DNA from: JACTUA01 sp035506435 | Lineage (GTDB): Archaea > Halobacteriota > Methanomicrobia > Methanomicrobiales > JACTUA01 | Assembly: GCA_035506435.1 (NCBI GenBank) | Contig: DATJPK010000142.1 | Span: 1 to 19,407 of the forward strand | Direction: 5' to 3' | DNA length: 19,407 nt | Shown here: positions 1 to 7,501 of the stretch, in pieces | Numbering within the stretch: the stretch's first letter is position 1 | How the letters are laid out: each line of letters starts with the position of its first letter | Translations under genes and position numbers: made by a program | The notes under the pieces: model-generated | The model's database searches: none | Seen by the model: only the letters and a program-made list of their open reading frames with translations | What the model was told of the DNA's origin: nothing

Positions 1-308
1 CGGGGGCAATCCACCTGGTGTGGAGGTTGTACAGCCTGCGGAAACGAGAAGGAGGCTCAACACACAAAGGAAGAACAGGTCGCGGAAAACGGGTGTATCA
101 AAGGCGATCTTTATCATAGAAGATCGAAGAAATACCATTCATATTTCTATTTTAACTATCCGCTTCGACAATTGCGTAGCGTTAATGAATGGCATTCCAA
201 TTAGCGATATCACATTCTTACCGAAATTGATATAGCATCATAAATGGAGTGTTATAAGAAAAATCCGGGCCATTCCAGATTTAATTTTTTATTGGAGATG
301 CATTTGCC
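1..308. other. AT-rich intergenic stretch without a convincing gene
   Basis: This stretch is much richer in A+T than the rest of the window: 121-180 counts 21 G/C in 60, against 44 in 60 at 14821-14880. It holds two clear inverted repeats. CGATCTT (105-111) pairs with AAGATCG (120-126) across an 8-base loop, and CCATTCAT (135-142) pairs with ATGAATGG (185-192). A promoter-like element lies at 221-235. One open frame, 20-235, starts with GTG, has no good ribosome binding site and encodes an arginine-rich then hydrophobic 71-residue string that I do not recognise; I do not call it a gene. The stretch could be the end of an element lying left of the window, or a spacer. Confidence 0.5.
221..235 (+). 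promoter_or_regulatory. Candidate BRE/TATA promoter for the small membrane protein
   Basis: CCGAAATTGATATAG has a purine/A-rich BRE-like half followed by a TATA-like box. A start about 25 bases downstream of the box would leave a leader of roughly 50 nt before the ATG at 309, with GGAG at 294-297 as a possible ribosome binding site. The call rests on motif shape and position only. Confidence 0.4.
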
Positions 309-629
309 ATGGACTACCTCGTCTTCATCGCCGGGTTCGGCGCGGTCGTGACCTATTTCCTCTGGTTCAGGGACATGCGGATCTTCCGCCGGACCCGTCT
401 CACGGGCTACCGGGTGGCTGCCCTCCACGGGCTCGCCTGGGTCACCCTCGCCCTCATCGCAGTCGATGTGGCGCTGATCTGGGATCCCATCGTCGGTATC
501 GGCCTCGTCCTCCTCGCCCTTTACCTGCAGGGCCGGGAGAAACGGGAGAAGGTCTTCGACGGGAGCGAACCAGCCTTCGACCGGCTCCTCGGGAAGACGG
601 GCCGGAGGAAAGATAAGGAGAGAGAATAG
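309..629 (+). CDS. Small multi-pass membrane protein, unknown function
   Basis: The protein has 106 residues. Three hydrophobic segments are visible, at about 3-20, 37-57 and 58-74. A basic loop (about 21-35, RDMRIFRRTRLTGYR) separates the first two, and a charged tail from residue 75 ends in KDKERE. The positive-inside rule would put the loop and the tail in the cytoplasm. I do not recognise a family. The ATG at 309 is preceded by GGAG at 294-297 and by a promoter-like element at 221-235. It lies 63 bp upstream of hisS on the same strand, so it may be the first gene of that transcript, but nothing in the sequence ties it functionally to tRNA charging or topoisomerase VI. Confidence 0.75.
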   Translation: MDYLVFIAGFGAVVTYFLWFRDMRIFRRTRLTGYRVAALHGLAWVTLALIAVDVALIWDPIVGIGLVLLALYLQGREKREKVFDGSEPAFDRLLGKTGRRKDKERE

Positions 630-643
630 ATTTTTAGAGTGAC

Positions 644-667
644 GTGGCATTTCGCGAGAAATGACAC
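644..667 (+). promoter_or_regulatory. Stem-loop with GCGA (GNRA) tetraloop upstream of hisS
   Basis: CATTTC (648-653) pairs perfectly with GAAATG (658-663) around the loop GCGA. Outside this, GTG (644-646) pairs with CAC (665-667) after a single G/A mismatch. It ends 25 bases before the hisS start codon at 693 and leaves the ribosome binding site (GAGG, about 687-690) free. It may be a leader regulatory or stabilising structure, or simply a spacer hairpin; no T-tract follows it, so it does not look like a terminator. Confidence 0.45.
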
Positions 668-692
668 CCGGTCGCCAAAGGTGACAGAGGGA

Positions 693-1925
693 ATGCTCCA
701 GAGACCGAGGGGAACGAGGGACTTCCTGCCCGACGAGATGGAGAGGAGGCGGGCGGTCGAGGCGGCCCTCCGTGAACGGGTCGCGAGGTGGGGGTACCGG
801 GAGGTCTGCACCCCCGAGTTCGAGGAGCTCGAGCTCTTTACCATCAGATCCGGGGCAGGGATCATCGGGGAGATCTATGCATTCGAGGACAAGGGGGGCA
901 GGAAGATGGCGCTGCGGCCGGAGATCACCGCCCCCGTGCTGCGTATGTTCGTGAACGAGGCAAAGGTCCTCCCGAAACCCCTCCGGTGGTTTTACTTCGC
1001 CGATTGCTTCCGGTACGAGCGGCCCCAGAAGGGGAGGTACAGGCAGTTCTGGCAGTTCGGCGTCGAGCTCATCGGCGCGGATACCCCGGGGGCCGATGCC
1101 GAATGCATCCTCCTTGCCGACGACCTCCTCAGGGCGGCGGGGGTCCCCTCGGATATCCACGTGGGACACCTCGCGCCGATGAAGCACCTCCTCGCAGGTC
1201 TCGGGCATGACGAGCAGGCAAAGGCGATGGCCTTCCTCGACAAGCGGGACTTCGACGGTCTCGCCGGGTTCATGGCCGGGATCGGGAAGCCGGAACTCGA
1301 GGGCAGGCTGAGAGACCTTGCCCATGCACGGTCCCTCGAAGAGCTGTTTGCCGTCACCGGCGAAATCCCCGAGAAGGATCGGATCACGAAAACTATCGGG
1401 ATCCTCGACAGGGCCGGCCTCGCTTATACCCTCGATTTCGGGATCGCGAGGGGGCTCGATTACTACACCGGGACGGTCTTCGAGGGCTTTGCCCCGAATC
1501 TCGGGGCCGAGAACCAGGTGCTCGGCGGAGGGGCGTACCGGCTCGCCCACCTCTTCGGAGGCGACGACGTACCCTCGTGCGGTTTTGCCATCGGCTTCGA
1601 CCGGCTTATGGTCTCCCTCGGGGAAACGAAGCTGCCCCGGCCCGTCCGGGTGGCGGTCTGCTCGACGGAGGAGGGGCGTCTCCGCGCTTTCGAGGTCGCC
1701 CGGGCCTTCCGGGACGCGGGGATCTGCGCCGAGCCCGACCTGCTCGACCGGAACCTGGGGGCCCAGATGGCCCACGCGGCAAAGTCGGCGGACTACGCGG
1801 TGATCGTCGGGAAGCGCGAGGTCGAGACCGGCACCGTCACCCTGAAGGACCTCGGGTCCGGCGGGCAGAAGGCTGTACCGCTCCCCGATGCCGTCGCCGA
1901 GGTGGCGGCCCGTGTCCCTCGCTGA
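693..1925 (+). CDS. hisS: Histidyl-tRNA synthetase
   Basis: This class II aminoacyl-tRNA synthetase activates histidine with ATP and charges tRNA-His in the cytoplasm. From ATG 693 it has 410 residues and opens with the typical QRPRGTRDFLPDEM. Motif 2 with FRYERPQKGRYRQFWQFG is at about 106-123. The histidine-binding signature ARGLDYYTGTVFE is at about 252-264, and motif 3 (GFAIGFDRLMVSL) at about 297-309, followed by an anticodon-binding domain. The frame is open up to 639, but the extension would run through a stem-loop and lacks family similarity, while 693 has a GAGG site just upstream. The 3' end overlaps the start of top6B by about 14 bp, suggesting coupled translation. Confidence 0.96.
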   Translation: MLQRPRGTRDFLPDEMERRRAVEAALRERVARWGYREVCTPEFEELELFTIRSGAGIIGEIYAFEDKGGRKMALRPEITAPVLRMFVNEAKVLPKPLRWFYFADCFRYERPQKGRYRQFWQFGVELIGADTPGADAECILLADDLLRAAGVPSDIHVGHLAPMKHLLAGLGHDEQAKAMAFLDKRDFDGLAGFMAGIGKPELEGRLRDLAHARSLEELFAVTGEIPEKDRITKTIGILDRAGLAYTLDFGIARGLDYYTGTVFEGFAPNLGAENQVLGGGAYRLAHLFGGDDVPSCGFAIGFDRLMVSLGETKLPRPVRVAVCSTEEGRLRAFEVARAFRDAGICAEPDLLDRNLGAQMAHAAKSADYAVIVGKREVETGTVTLKDLGSGGQKAVPLPDAVAEVAARVPR

Positions 1926-3714
1926 GGAGCTCGCCCGGAAGCAGCGTGCGATTTCCATCGCCGAGTTCTTCGAGAAGAACAAGCACCTCCTCGGCTTCGA
2001 CTCCCCGACCCGGGGGATCATCACCACCGTGAAGGAGGCGGTGGACAATGCCCTCGACGCCTGCGAGGAGGCCCAGGTCCTCCCCGATATCCTCGTCGTG
2101 GTGAAGCGGGTCTCGGAGGAGGTCTTCCGGGTCATCGTCGAGGACAACGGACCGGGGATCGTGCCCGAGCAGGTGCCCTTCGTCTTCGGGAAGCTCCTCT
2201 ACGGCTCCCGGTTCCACCAGATCAAGCAGAGCCGCGGCCAGCAGGGGATCGGGATCTCGGCTGCCGTCCTCTACGCCCAGCTCACGACGGGGGTCCCGTC
2301 GCTCGTCTTCTCCCGGACCGATGCAAAGAAGCCCGCGAACCGGTTCGAGCTCGCCATCAAGATCGAGACGAACGAGCCGGAGATCGTGTCGCGGCAGGAG
2401 GTCGAGTGGGACCGGACCCACGGGACCAGGGTCGAGATCGAGCTCCGCGCCACCCTCGCTGCAAAGAAGCGCCTCGTCGATTACCTGAAGTACACCTCGG
2501 TCGTGAACCCCCATGCCCGGATCCGGGCGGAGATCGACGGGGAGGTCTCCACCTTCGACCGGGTGAGCCATGACCCCATCCCGCTCCCCTGCCCCATCCA
2601 GCCCCATCCCCACGGGATCGAGATCGGCCTCCTCAAGCGGATGGCCGGGGATAGCAGCCTGCCCCTGGACCGGTTCCTCGTCGAGTCCTTCAGCCGGGTC
2701 GGGAAGAAGGCGGCGGACGAGATCGCAAAGAAGGCCGGGCTCGCCGGTTCGAAGAAGGCGAAGTCCCTCACGAATGACGAGCAGAAGGCCCTCCTCGCCG
2801 CGATGCAGTCGGTTACCATCCCGGCCCCACCGACGACCCAGTGCCTCTCCCCCATTGGCGAGGAGCTGATCAGGAAGAGCCTTGACAAGGAGTTCCAGCT
2901 GGATTTCGTGAAGGCAAAGACCCGGCCCCCGTCGGTGTACAGCGGCCATCCCTTCGTCGTCGAGGCCGCGATCGGGTACGGCGGGAGGCTCGTCTCCGAG
3001 GAAAAGGCCATCATCCTCCGGTTCGCAAACCGGGTCCCCCTCATGTACCAGCAGGGCGCCTGCGCCATCACCCAGGCCATTGCCGGGGTGAACTGGCGGA
3101 ACTACGGCATCTCGCAGGACGGGCTCCCTGTCGGGCCGGCGCTCATCCTCGTCCATGTCGCGAGTACGAACGTCCCCTTCACGAGCGAGTCGAAGGATGC
3201 CATCGCCGCCATTCCCGAGATCGAGAAGGAGATCGATCTCGCGTTAAAGGACCTCGGCCGGGACCTGAAGAGTTTCCTCTCCCGCCGGGACAGGCACCGG
3301 CTGCAGGAGGACCGGGCCCGGGCCCTCTGCGCCATCATCCCCGAGATCGCTGCTAAGGTAGCCGAAGTGATTGAGAAGCCGGTGCCGGATACCACGCCCA
3401 TCGAGGGACAGATCATGCGCCGGCTCGTCGCAAAGAAGTGGACCGCGGGCGGGGTGGTGAGGATCGTCGTGCGGAACTACACAGACAAGCCGGTGACCCC
3501 CACGGTGTACGATACCTCCCCCGACCCGGCACCCGACGCCGAGCCGAAGCCGGGGTACACCCACGCCGTCGGGACCGACCATACCCGGGTCTGGAAGCTC
3601 ACCCTCGGCCCCGGGGAGGGCTGGGAGGCGAAGTACACGGGGAAGGGTGGCGGCACCCTCGACCTTCAGGGCGTGGAAGAGAAGGGAAAGCTGGTGGTGG
3701 ACCTGGATGTCTAA
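1912..3714 (+). CDS. top6B: DNA topoisomerase VI subunit B
   Basis: This is the ATPase subunit of the archaeal type IIB topoisomerase. As an A2B2 complex it passes one duplex through another to relax supercoils and decatenate chromosomes. The GHKL Bergerat fold is visible: EAVDNALDA (E42, N46), EDNGPGI (D78) and GQQGIGIS (about 109-116). SESKDA around residue 428 carries the transducer-domain switch lysine. At 600 residues with a proline-rich tail and a beta-rich C-terminal segment (about 500-600), it matches the long form known from Methanosarcina, which ends in an Ig-like domain. I chose GTG 1912 because GAGGTG lies 8-14 bases upstream and the product begins with the family-like SLAEELARKQRAISIAEFF. 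An in-frame ATG at 1888 is the alternative. It overlaps hisS upstream and top6A downstream. Confidence 0.96.
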   Translation: MSLAEELARKQRAISIAEFFEKNKHLLGFDSPTRGIITTVKEAVDNALDACEEAQVLPDILVVVKRVSEEVFRVIVEDNGPGIVPEQVPFVFGKLLYGSRFHQIKQSRGQQGIGISAAVLYAQLTTGVPSLVFSRTDAKKPANRFELAIKIETNEPEIVSRQEVEWDRTHGTRVEIELRATLAAKKRLVDYLKYTSVVNPHARIRAEIDGEVSTFDRVSHDPIPLPCPIQPHPHGIEIGLLKRMAGDSSLPLDRFLVESFSRVGKKAADEIAKKAGLAGSKKAKSLTNDEQKALLAAMQSVTIPAPPTTQCLSPIGEELIRKSLDKEFQLDFVKAKTRPPSVYSGHPFVVEAAIGYGGRLVSEEKAIILRFANRVPLMYQQGACAITQAIAGVNWRNYGISQDGLPVGPALILVHVASTNVPFTSESKDAIAAIPEIEKEIDLALKDLGRDLKSFLSRRDRHRLQEDRARALCAIIPEIAAKVAEVIEKPVPDTTPIEGQIMRRLVAKKWTAGGVVRIVVRNYTDKPVTPTVYDTSPDPAPDAEPKPGYTHAVGTDHTRVWKLTLGPGEGWEAKYTGKGGGTLDLQGVEEKGKLVVDLDV

Positions 3715-4795
3715 GGAGGAGTTCGACACGCTCGCGAGGACGAAGCTCCTCGCGATTGCCCTCGAGTGGTACAACGAGATGCAGGGCGGGGAGATCCCCT
3801 ACATCCGGCTCCCGACGAGGACAAAGGCGAACATCGAGTACGACAGCGGGAGCGAGGTCTGGAAGTACGGCGACCGGGAGAGCCTGAGGGCGGCCACGTC
3901 GGAGAAGGGTGCCCTCCACCTCCTCAAGATGGCCTATGTCATCGGGTTCATCAAGCAGCAGCTCGCCGAGAACCGGTCCTCGACCCTGAGAGAGCTCTAC
4001 TACATCTCCGAGGGCTGGAAGCGTGCGAAGTTCGGTGCGCAGGACGAGAGCAACCTCCTGATCGAGGACCTCGAGATCGTCACCGACCTCCAGCGGGAGG
4101 CCTTCCATCTCCGGCCCGAGGAGGACGGGGCGACGGTCTTCGGCCCCCTCCGCATCCGGGAGAAGACCCGGCGCGGGGTCCGGGAGATCCATTGCCGGGA
4201 CGACGTGGGCGAGGCAGGGTACCAGATCCCGAACGACGTGGAGACCGTGGAGTTTCTCGAGCATGACGCGAAGTTCGTGATCGCCCTCGAGACGGGTGGC
4301 ATGTACGCCCGGCTCATCGAGAACGGTTTCGACGAGGAGCACCAGGCCATCGTGGTCCACCTGAAGGGCCAGCCGGCCCGCTCGACCCGGCGGGTCCTCC
4401 ACCGGCTGAACGAGCAGTTCGGGCTCCCGGTCACCGTCTTCACCGATGGCGACCCCTGGTCGTACCGGATCTTCGCCTCGGTGGCATACGGGGCCATCAA
4501 GAGCGCCCACATCTCCGAGATCCTCGCGACCCCGAAGGCCCAGTTCATCGGGGTCCAGCCGTCGGACATCCGGGACTATAACCTCCCCGCGGATTCCCTC
4601 TCGGACAAGGACGTGGATGCCCTGAACGCCGAGCTCTCGGACCCGAGGTTCGACAGCGTGTACTGGAAGGGGCAGATCAACCTCCAGCTCGGGATGAAGC
4701 TCAAGTCGGAACAGCAGGCCTTCGCGGCGAGGGGGCTCGACTTCGTGACAAAGGAGTACCTCCCCTCGCGCCTCTCCGAGATGGGCGTTATCTGA
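3707..4795 (+). CDS. top6A: DNA topoisomerase VI subunit A (Spo11 family)
   Basis: This subunit cuts and rejoins DNA and is the archaeal homologue of Spo11. It has 362 residues from ATG 3707. The winged-helix domain carries LRELYYIS at about 94-101, where Y99 is the expected nucleophile forming the 5'-phosphotyrosyl link. The Toprim domain shows the acidic residue E195 in FVIALETGGM and the DGD motif D247/D249 in FTDGDPWSY, which bind Mg2+. The frame stays open to 3647, but that extension (SWWWTW and similar) is a read-through of top6B in another frame. The start at 3707 overlaps the top6B stop by 8 bp, the usual arrangement for equimolar subunits. It converges with the minus-strand sugar operon 68 bp further on. 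Confidence 0.96.
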   Translation: MSKEEFDTLARTKLLAIALEWYNEMQGGEIPYIRLPTRTKANIEYDSGSEVWKYGDRESLRAATSEKGALHLLKMAYVIGFIKQQLAENRSSTLRELYYISEGWKRAKFGAQDESNLLIEDLEIVTDLQREAFHLRPEEDGATVFGPLRIREKTRRGVREIHCRDDVGEAGYQIPNDVETVEFLEHDAKFVIALETGGMYARLIENGFDEEHQAIVVHLKGQPARSTRRVLHRLNEQFGLPVTVFTDGDPWSYRIFASVAYGAIKSAHISEILATPKAQFIGVQPSDIRDYNLPADSLSDKDVDALNAELSDPRFDSVYWKGQINLQLGMKLKSEQQAFAARGLDFVTKEYLPSRLSEMGVI

Positions 4796-4807
4796 CCGGC
4801 CCGGCCT

Positions 4808-4829
4808 CCGGTATCGGACACAGTACCGG
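4808..4829. terminator. Hairpin between convergent genes
   Basis: CCGGTA (4808-4813) pairs with TACCGG (4824-4829) across a 10-base loop, and GGCCC (4798-4802) can alternatively pair with GGGCC (4828-4832). It sits in the 68-bp gap between the stops of top6A and the RMD-like gene. No T-run follows on either strand, so a role in termination or 3'-end stability is only inferred from its position. Confidence 0.35.
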
Positions 4830-4863
4830 GCCCACGGTCCCCCTCTCCGGAACCCCGCCCTGC

Positions 4864-5796
4864 CTACCGGACCCGCTCGCGCTCGAAGGTGAGCATGTCC
4901 GAGAGAGACTGCGCGAGGGTGATGGAGGGCTTCCAGCCGCAGGTCGCGGTGATGAGAGTGTTATCGCTCCGCTGGGTCGGGACGGCGACAGGCGGCTCCC
5001 GGTCGGGCAGGAGCACGGGGTACCGTTTCCCGGAAATCTTTCTGACGATTTCAAGCACGTCCGCGACCGAGCGGGCCTTCCCGCTCCCGATATTGAAGGC
5101 CTTCCCGGCACACCGGTCCCCGAAATCGGGGAGGCTCGCGAGCGACCAGCAGGCGGCGACCATGTCACGTACGTCGACGAAGTCCCTCCGGGACGACAGG
5201 TCGGAAAGGGAGATCTCATCCCGGTGCCCGAGGTCGATCCCGACAGCCTGCCGGGCGATCTTCCCGCACAGGTAGGCCTCGGACTGGCCCGGCCCGACCA
5301 GGTTGAAGGGCCGGACCACGGCGACCGGGAGCTGGCGGACGGCGGCATAGGACCGGGCAAGGAGGTCGGCAGCGACCTTGGATATCCCGTACGCCCCGAC
5401 GGGTTTAAGGGGGGCCGACTCGGGGATCGGGCCGGTCCCGGCATAGCCGTATTCAGCGGACGAGCCCGTGACGATGACCTTCGGCGGGTCCTCAAGCACG
5501 CAGGCTGCGTCAAGGAGGTTCTGGGTCGCGATCACGTTCGCATCGAGAAGCGAGGCAAGGGTCCCGTGGTTCTCCCCGGCCAGGTGTATGACGATTGACG
5601 GGGCCGCCGCCTTCACCCGGGCAAGGGTCTTCTCCCGGTCGGTGAGGTCGAGCTTCAGGGGGGTGAAGCGATCGGAGGCCGGGGGGAGGTTTTTCCGAAA
5701 GACCCCGCAGACCTCGGCCTCGCTGCCGGTGGCAAGGATCAGCCGGACCATGGCCCGGCCGGCGAGGCCGCCCGCGCCCGTGACGAGGACGTTCAT
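4864..5796 (-). CDS. Extended SDR, GDP-4-keto-6-deoxyhexose reductase (RMD)-like
   Basis: The protein has 310 residues with an NAD(P)-binding TGAGGLAG at 6-13 and the catalytic YGISK pair Y136/K140. GSSAEYG at about 111-117 supplies the active-site serine. The stretch RPFNLVGPGQ followed by LSSRRDFVDVRDM resembles GDP-6-deoxy-D-lyxo-4-hexulose reductases (RMD), which reduce a 4-keto-6-deoxy nucleotide sugar to a 6-deoxy sugar such as GDP-D-rhamnose. It is the last gene of a four-gene minus-strand operon, and its start overlaps the preceding nucleotidyltransferase stop by 4 bp (ATGA). With the upstream dehydratase it would complete a two-step 6-deoxy-sugar route. The fold is clear; the exact nucleotide and sugar are not, and an epimerase role is possible. 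Confidence 0.82.
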   Translation of the reverse strand: MNVLVTGAGGLAGRAMVRLILATGSEAEVCGVFRKNLPPASDRFTPLKLDLTDREKTLARVKAAAPSIVIHLAGENHGTLASLLDANVIATQNLLDAACVLEDPPKVIVTGSSAEYGYAGTGPIPESAPLKPVGAYGISKVAADLLARSYAAVRQLPVAVVRPFNLVGPGQSEAYLCGKIARQAVGIDLGHRDEISLSDLSSRRDFVDVRDMVAACWSLASLPDFGDRCAGKAFNIGSGKARSVADVLEIVRKISGKRYPVLLPDREPPVAVPTQRSDNTLITATCGWKPSITLAQSLSDMLTFERERVR

Positions 5797-6497
5797 CCGA
5801 GGAAGAGGTGCCGGTAGCGCTCGAACTCGACGATGGAGCGCTCGTAGTCATCCGGCCGGCCGATGTCCAGCCAGTACCCCCGGTGGGGATAGGAGTAGAC
5901 CCGGGCATCGCCGGCGATCATCGCGAGCATGAGCTGGTCGAAGCCAAATGGGCCGTCCTCGGGGACGAACCTGAGGATGTCCCGGCTGAAGGCGTAGATC
6001 CCCATGGACACCTCGAAGGGGTAGGTGGGCTTCTCCCGGAAGCCGCGGATCCTCCCGTCTTCGTCGGGCTCGAGCACCCCGAAGTCCACGTGAACCTCCC
6101 GGTGGTACGTCGCGATGGTCGCCGTGGCCTTCCTCTTCCGGTGGGACTCGAGGAGTTTCCGGTAGTCCAGGTCGGTCAGGATATCCCCGTTCATCACGAG
6201 GAAGTCCTCCCCGAGGTGGTCCACGAGCCTGAGGGGGCCGATGGTCCCGAGGGGCTCCTCCTCGTGGGTGTACCCGAGGTGGAGCCCCGGGTGGCTGCTC
6301 TGGGCGAGGTACGCCCGGATGATCTCGTGGAGGTGGCCGGTGCAGATCACCACGTCGGAGAACCCTGCCCGCTCCAGCTGCCGGAGGATCACCTCGAGGA
6401 TGGGGTACTCCCCGACGGGCATGAGGGGCTTGGGGAGCACCGTCGTGTACGGAAGGAGCCTCCTCCCCATCCCCCCGGCGAGGATGACGGCCTGCAT
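5793..6497 (-). CDS. Sugar-1-phosphate nucleotidyltransferase (mannose-1-P guanylyltransferase-like)
   Basis: This enzyme couples a sugar-1-phosphate with an NTP to make an NDP-sugar and pyrophosphate. From ATG 6497 it has 234 residues: AVILAGGMGRRLLPYT with the nucleotide-binding glycines at 8-11, LPKPLMPVG with K23, the metal-binding D105 in VMNGDIL, and GYWLDIGRPDDY with D211 near the end. The short length without a C-terminal beta-helix resembles GDP-mannose and GDP-heptose pyrophosphorylase types more than the longer bifunctional GlmU type. A TTG at 6515 forms a TTGA overlap with the upstream stop and has GGGAGGT at good spacing. The ATG at 6497 is the conserved family start but has its GAGGAGGG almost touching it, so the true start may be 6515, adding six residues. 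Confidence 0.85.
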   Translation of the reverse strand: MQAVILAGGMGRRLLPYTTVLPKPLMPVGEYPILEVILRQLERAGFSDVVICTGHLHEIIRAYLAQSSHPGLHLGYTHEEEPLGTIGPLRLVDHLGEDFLVMNGDILTDLDYRKLLESHRKRKATATIATYHREVHVDFGVLEPDEDGRIRGFREKPTYPFEVSMGIYAFSRDILRFVPEDGPFGFDQLMLAMIAGDARVYSYPHRGYWLDIGRPDDYERSIVEFERYRHLFLG

Positions 6498-6511
6498 CCC
6501 TCCTCTGCCCT

Positions 6512-7501
6512 TCAAACGGTGTACCTCCCTGCCTTGTAGATGTCAAGGTTGTCCCGGATCCAGGCGATGGTCCGGGACAGCCCCTCGTCGATGGGGACCT
6601 CGGGCCGCCAGCCGAGCTCCTCCCAGGCGCGGCGGCTGTCGCAGACGAGCCGCATCACCTCGCTCTTCTCCGGCCGGACCCGCTCCTCGCCGGAGATGAT
6701 CTTCGCCTGCGGGTTCACCTGGGCAAGGACCCGCCGGGCGAGCTCGCCGATGGAGATCCCGATCCCGGAACCGGTGTGGACCACCTTTCCCACGGCCCCG
6801 TCCTTCTCGGCGGCGAGGATGAAGGCCCGGGCCGTGTCGGTGACGAAGGTGAAGTCCCGGACCGGGTCGAGGCTCCCGAGCTGGATGGTGTCGGAGGTGA
6901 GCGCCTGGGTGATGATGGTCGGGATGACTGCCCGGGCGGACTGGCGGGGCCCGTAGGTGTTGAAGGGCCGGAGGGTGACGACGGGGAGACCGAAGGAGCA
7001 GTAAAATGCCTCGGCCATCTTGTCCGCCGCGATCTTCGAAGCCGAGTACGGGGACTGGCCCTGGAGCGGGTGTGCCTCGTCGATGGGCGTATAGATGGCG
7101 GTCCCGTAGACCTCCGAGGTGGAGGTGTGGACCACCCGCCCGACCCCCGCCGCGAGCGAGGCCTGGAGCACGTTCAGGGTCCCGATCAGGTTCGTCCTGA
7201 CATAGGACTCCGGGGCCTCGTACGAATAGGGGATCCCGATCAGGGCTGCGAGGTGGAAGACCACCTCGTTCCCCTCGACCGCCCGCCTCACGCAGCCGGG
7301 GTCGGTCACGTCGCCCGCGATCACCCGGATCCCCTTCGTCCCGGTCCCGTACCGCGGCTCGAGCATCCCCCAGTCGTTCCGGGAGTTGTACCGGACGAGG
7401 GCGGTGACCTCGGCCCCCCGGGACACGAGCCCTTCGACGATATGGGTGCCGATGAACCCCCCGGCGCCCGTGACGAGTACCCGTTTCCCTGCCCAGCTCA
7501 T
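6512..7501 (-). CDS. Extended SDR, LegB-type NDP-sugar 4,6-dehydratase
   Basis: The protein has 329 residues. TGAGGFIG at 11-18 binds NAD, TSTSEVYG at about 126-133 carries E130, and YSASK gives Y152/K156. FHLAALIGIPYSYEAPESYV, LVRYNSRNDWG and RPFNTYGPRQSARAVIPT are typical of LegB, the GDP- or UDP-N-acetylglucosamine 4,6-dehydratase of legionaminic-acid pathways. It would convert an NDP-hexose or NDP-HexNAc to the 4-keto-6-deoxy intermediate. None of the later legionaminic genes (LegC, LegI, LegF) is present. The product more likely passes to the RMD-like reductase encoded two genes downstream. ATG 7501 overlaps the glycosyltransferase stop by 4 bp, and its own stop touches the nucleotidyltransferase start, so the operon is translationally tight. 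Confidence 0.87.
   Translation of the reverse strand: MSWAGKRVLVTGAGGFIGTHIVEGLVSRGAEVTALVRYNSRNDWGMLEPRYGTGTKGIRVIAGDVTDPGCVRRAVEGNEVVFHLAALIGIPYSYEAPESYVRTNLIGTLNVLQASLAAGVGRVVHTSTSEVYGTAIYTPIDEAHPLQGQSPYSASKIAADKMAEAFYCSFGLPVVTLRPFNTYGPRQSARAVIPTIITQALTSDTIQLGSLDPVRDFTFVTDTARAFILAAEKDGAVGKVVHTGSGIGISIGELARRVLAQVNPQAKIISGEERVRPEKSEVMRLVCDSRRAWEELGWRPEVPIDEGLSRTIAWIRDNLDIYKAGRYTV

Noticed and set aside
20..235. 71-residue open frame starting with GTG
   Set aside because: It lies in AT-rich DNA, lacks a good ribosome binding site, runs through two inverted repeats and has no recognisable protein features.
252..2147. 631-codon open frame on the minus strand
   Set aside because: It is antisense to the small membrane gene and hisS; proline/arginine/glutamate-rich low-complexity composition is typical of the reverse frame of GC-rich genes.
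1837..3156. 439-codon minus-strand open frame
   Set aside because: It is the mirror frame of top6B, which has complete catalytic motifs; no motif is visible in the antisense product.
6512..7501. Full legionaminic-acid pathway suggested by the LegB-like gene
   Set aside because: No aminotransferase LegC, synthase LegI or CMP-legionaminate synthetase LegF of that type is next to it; the cytidylyltransferase in the window is KdsB-like and sits with an aldolase.
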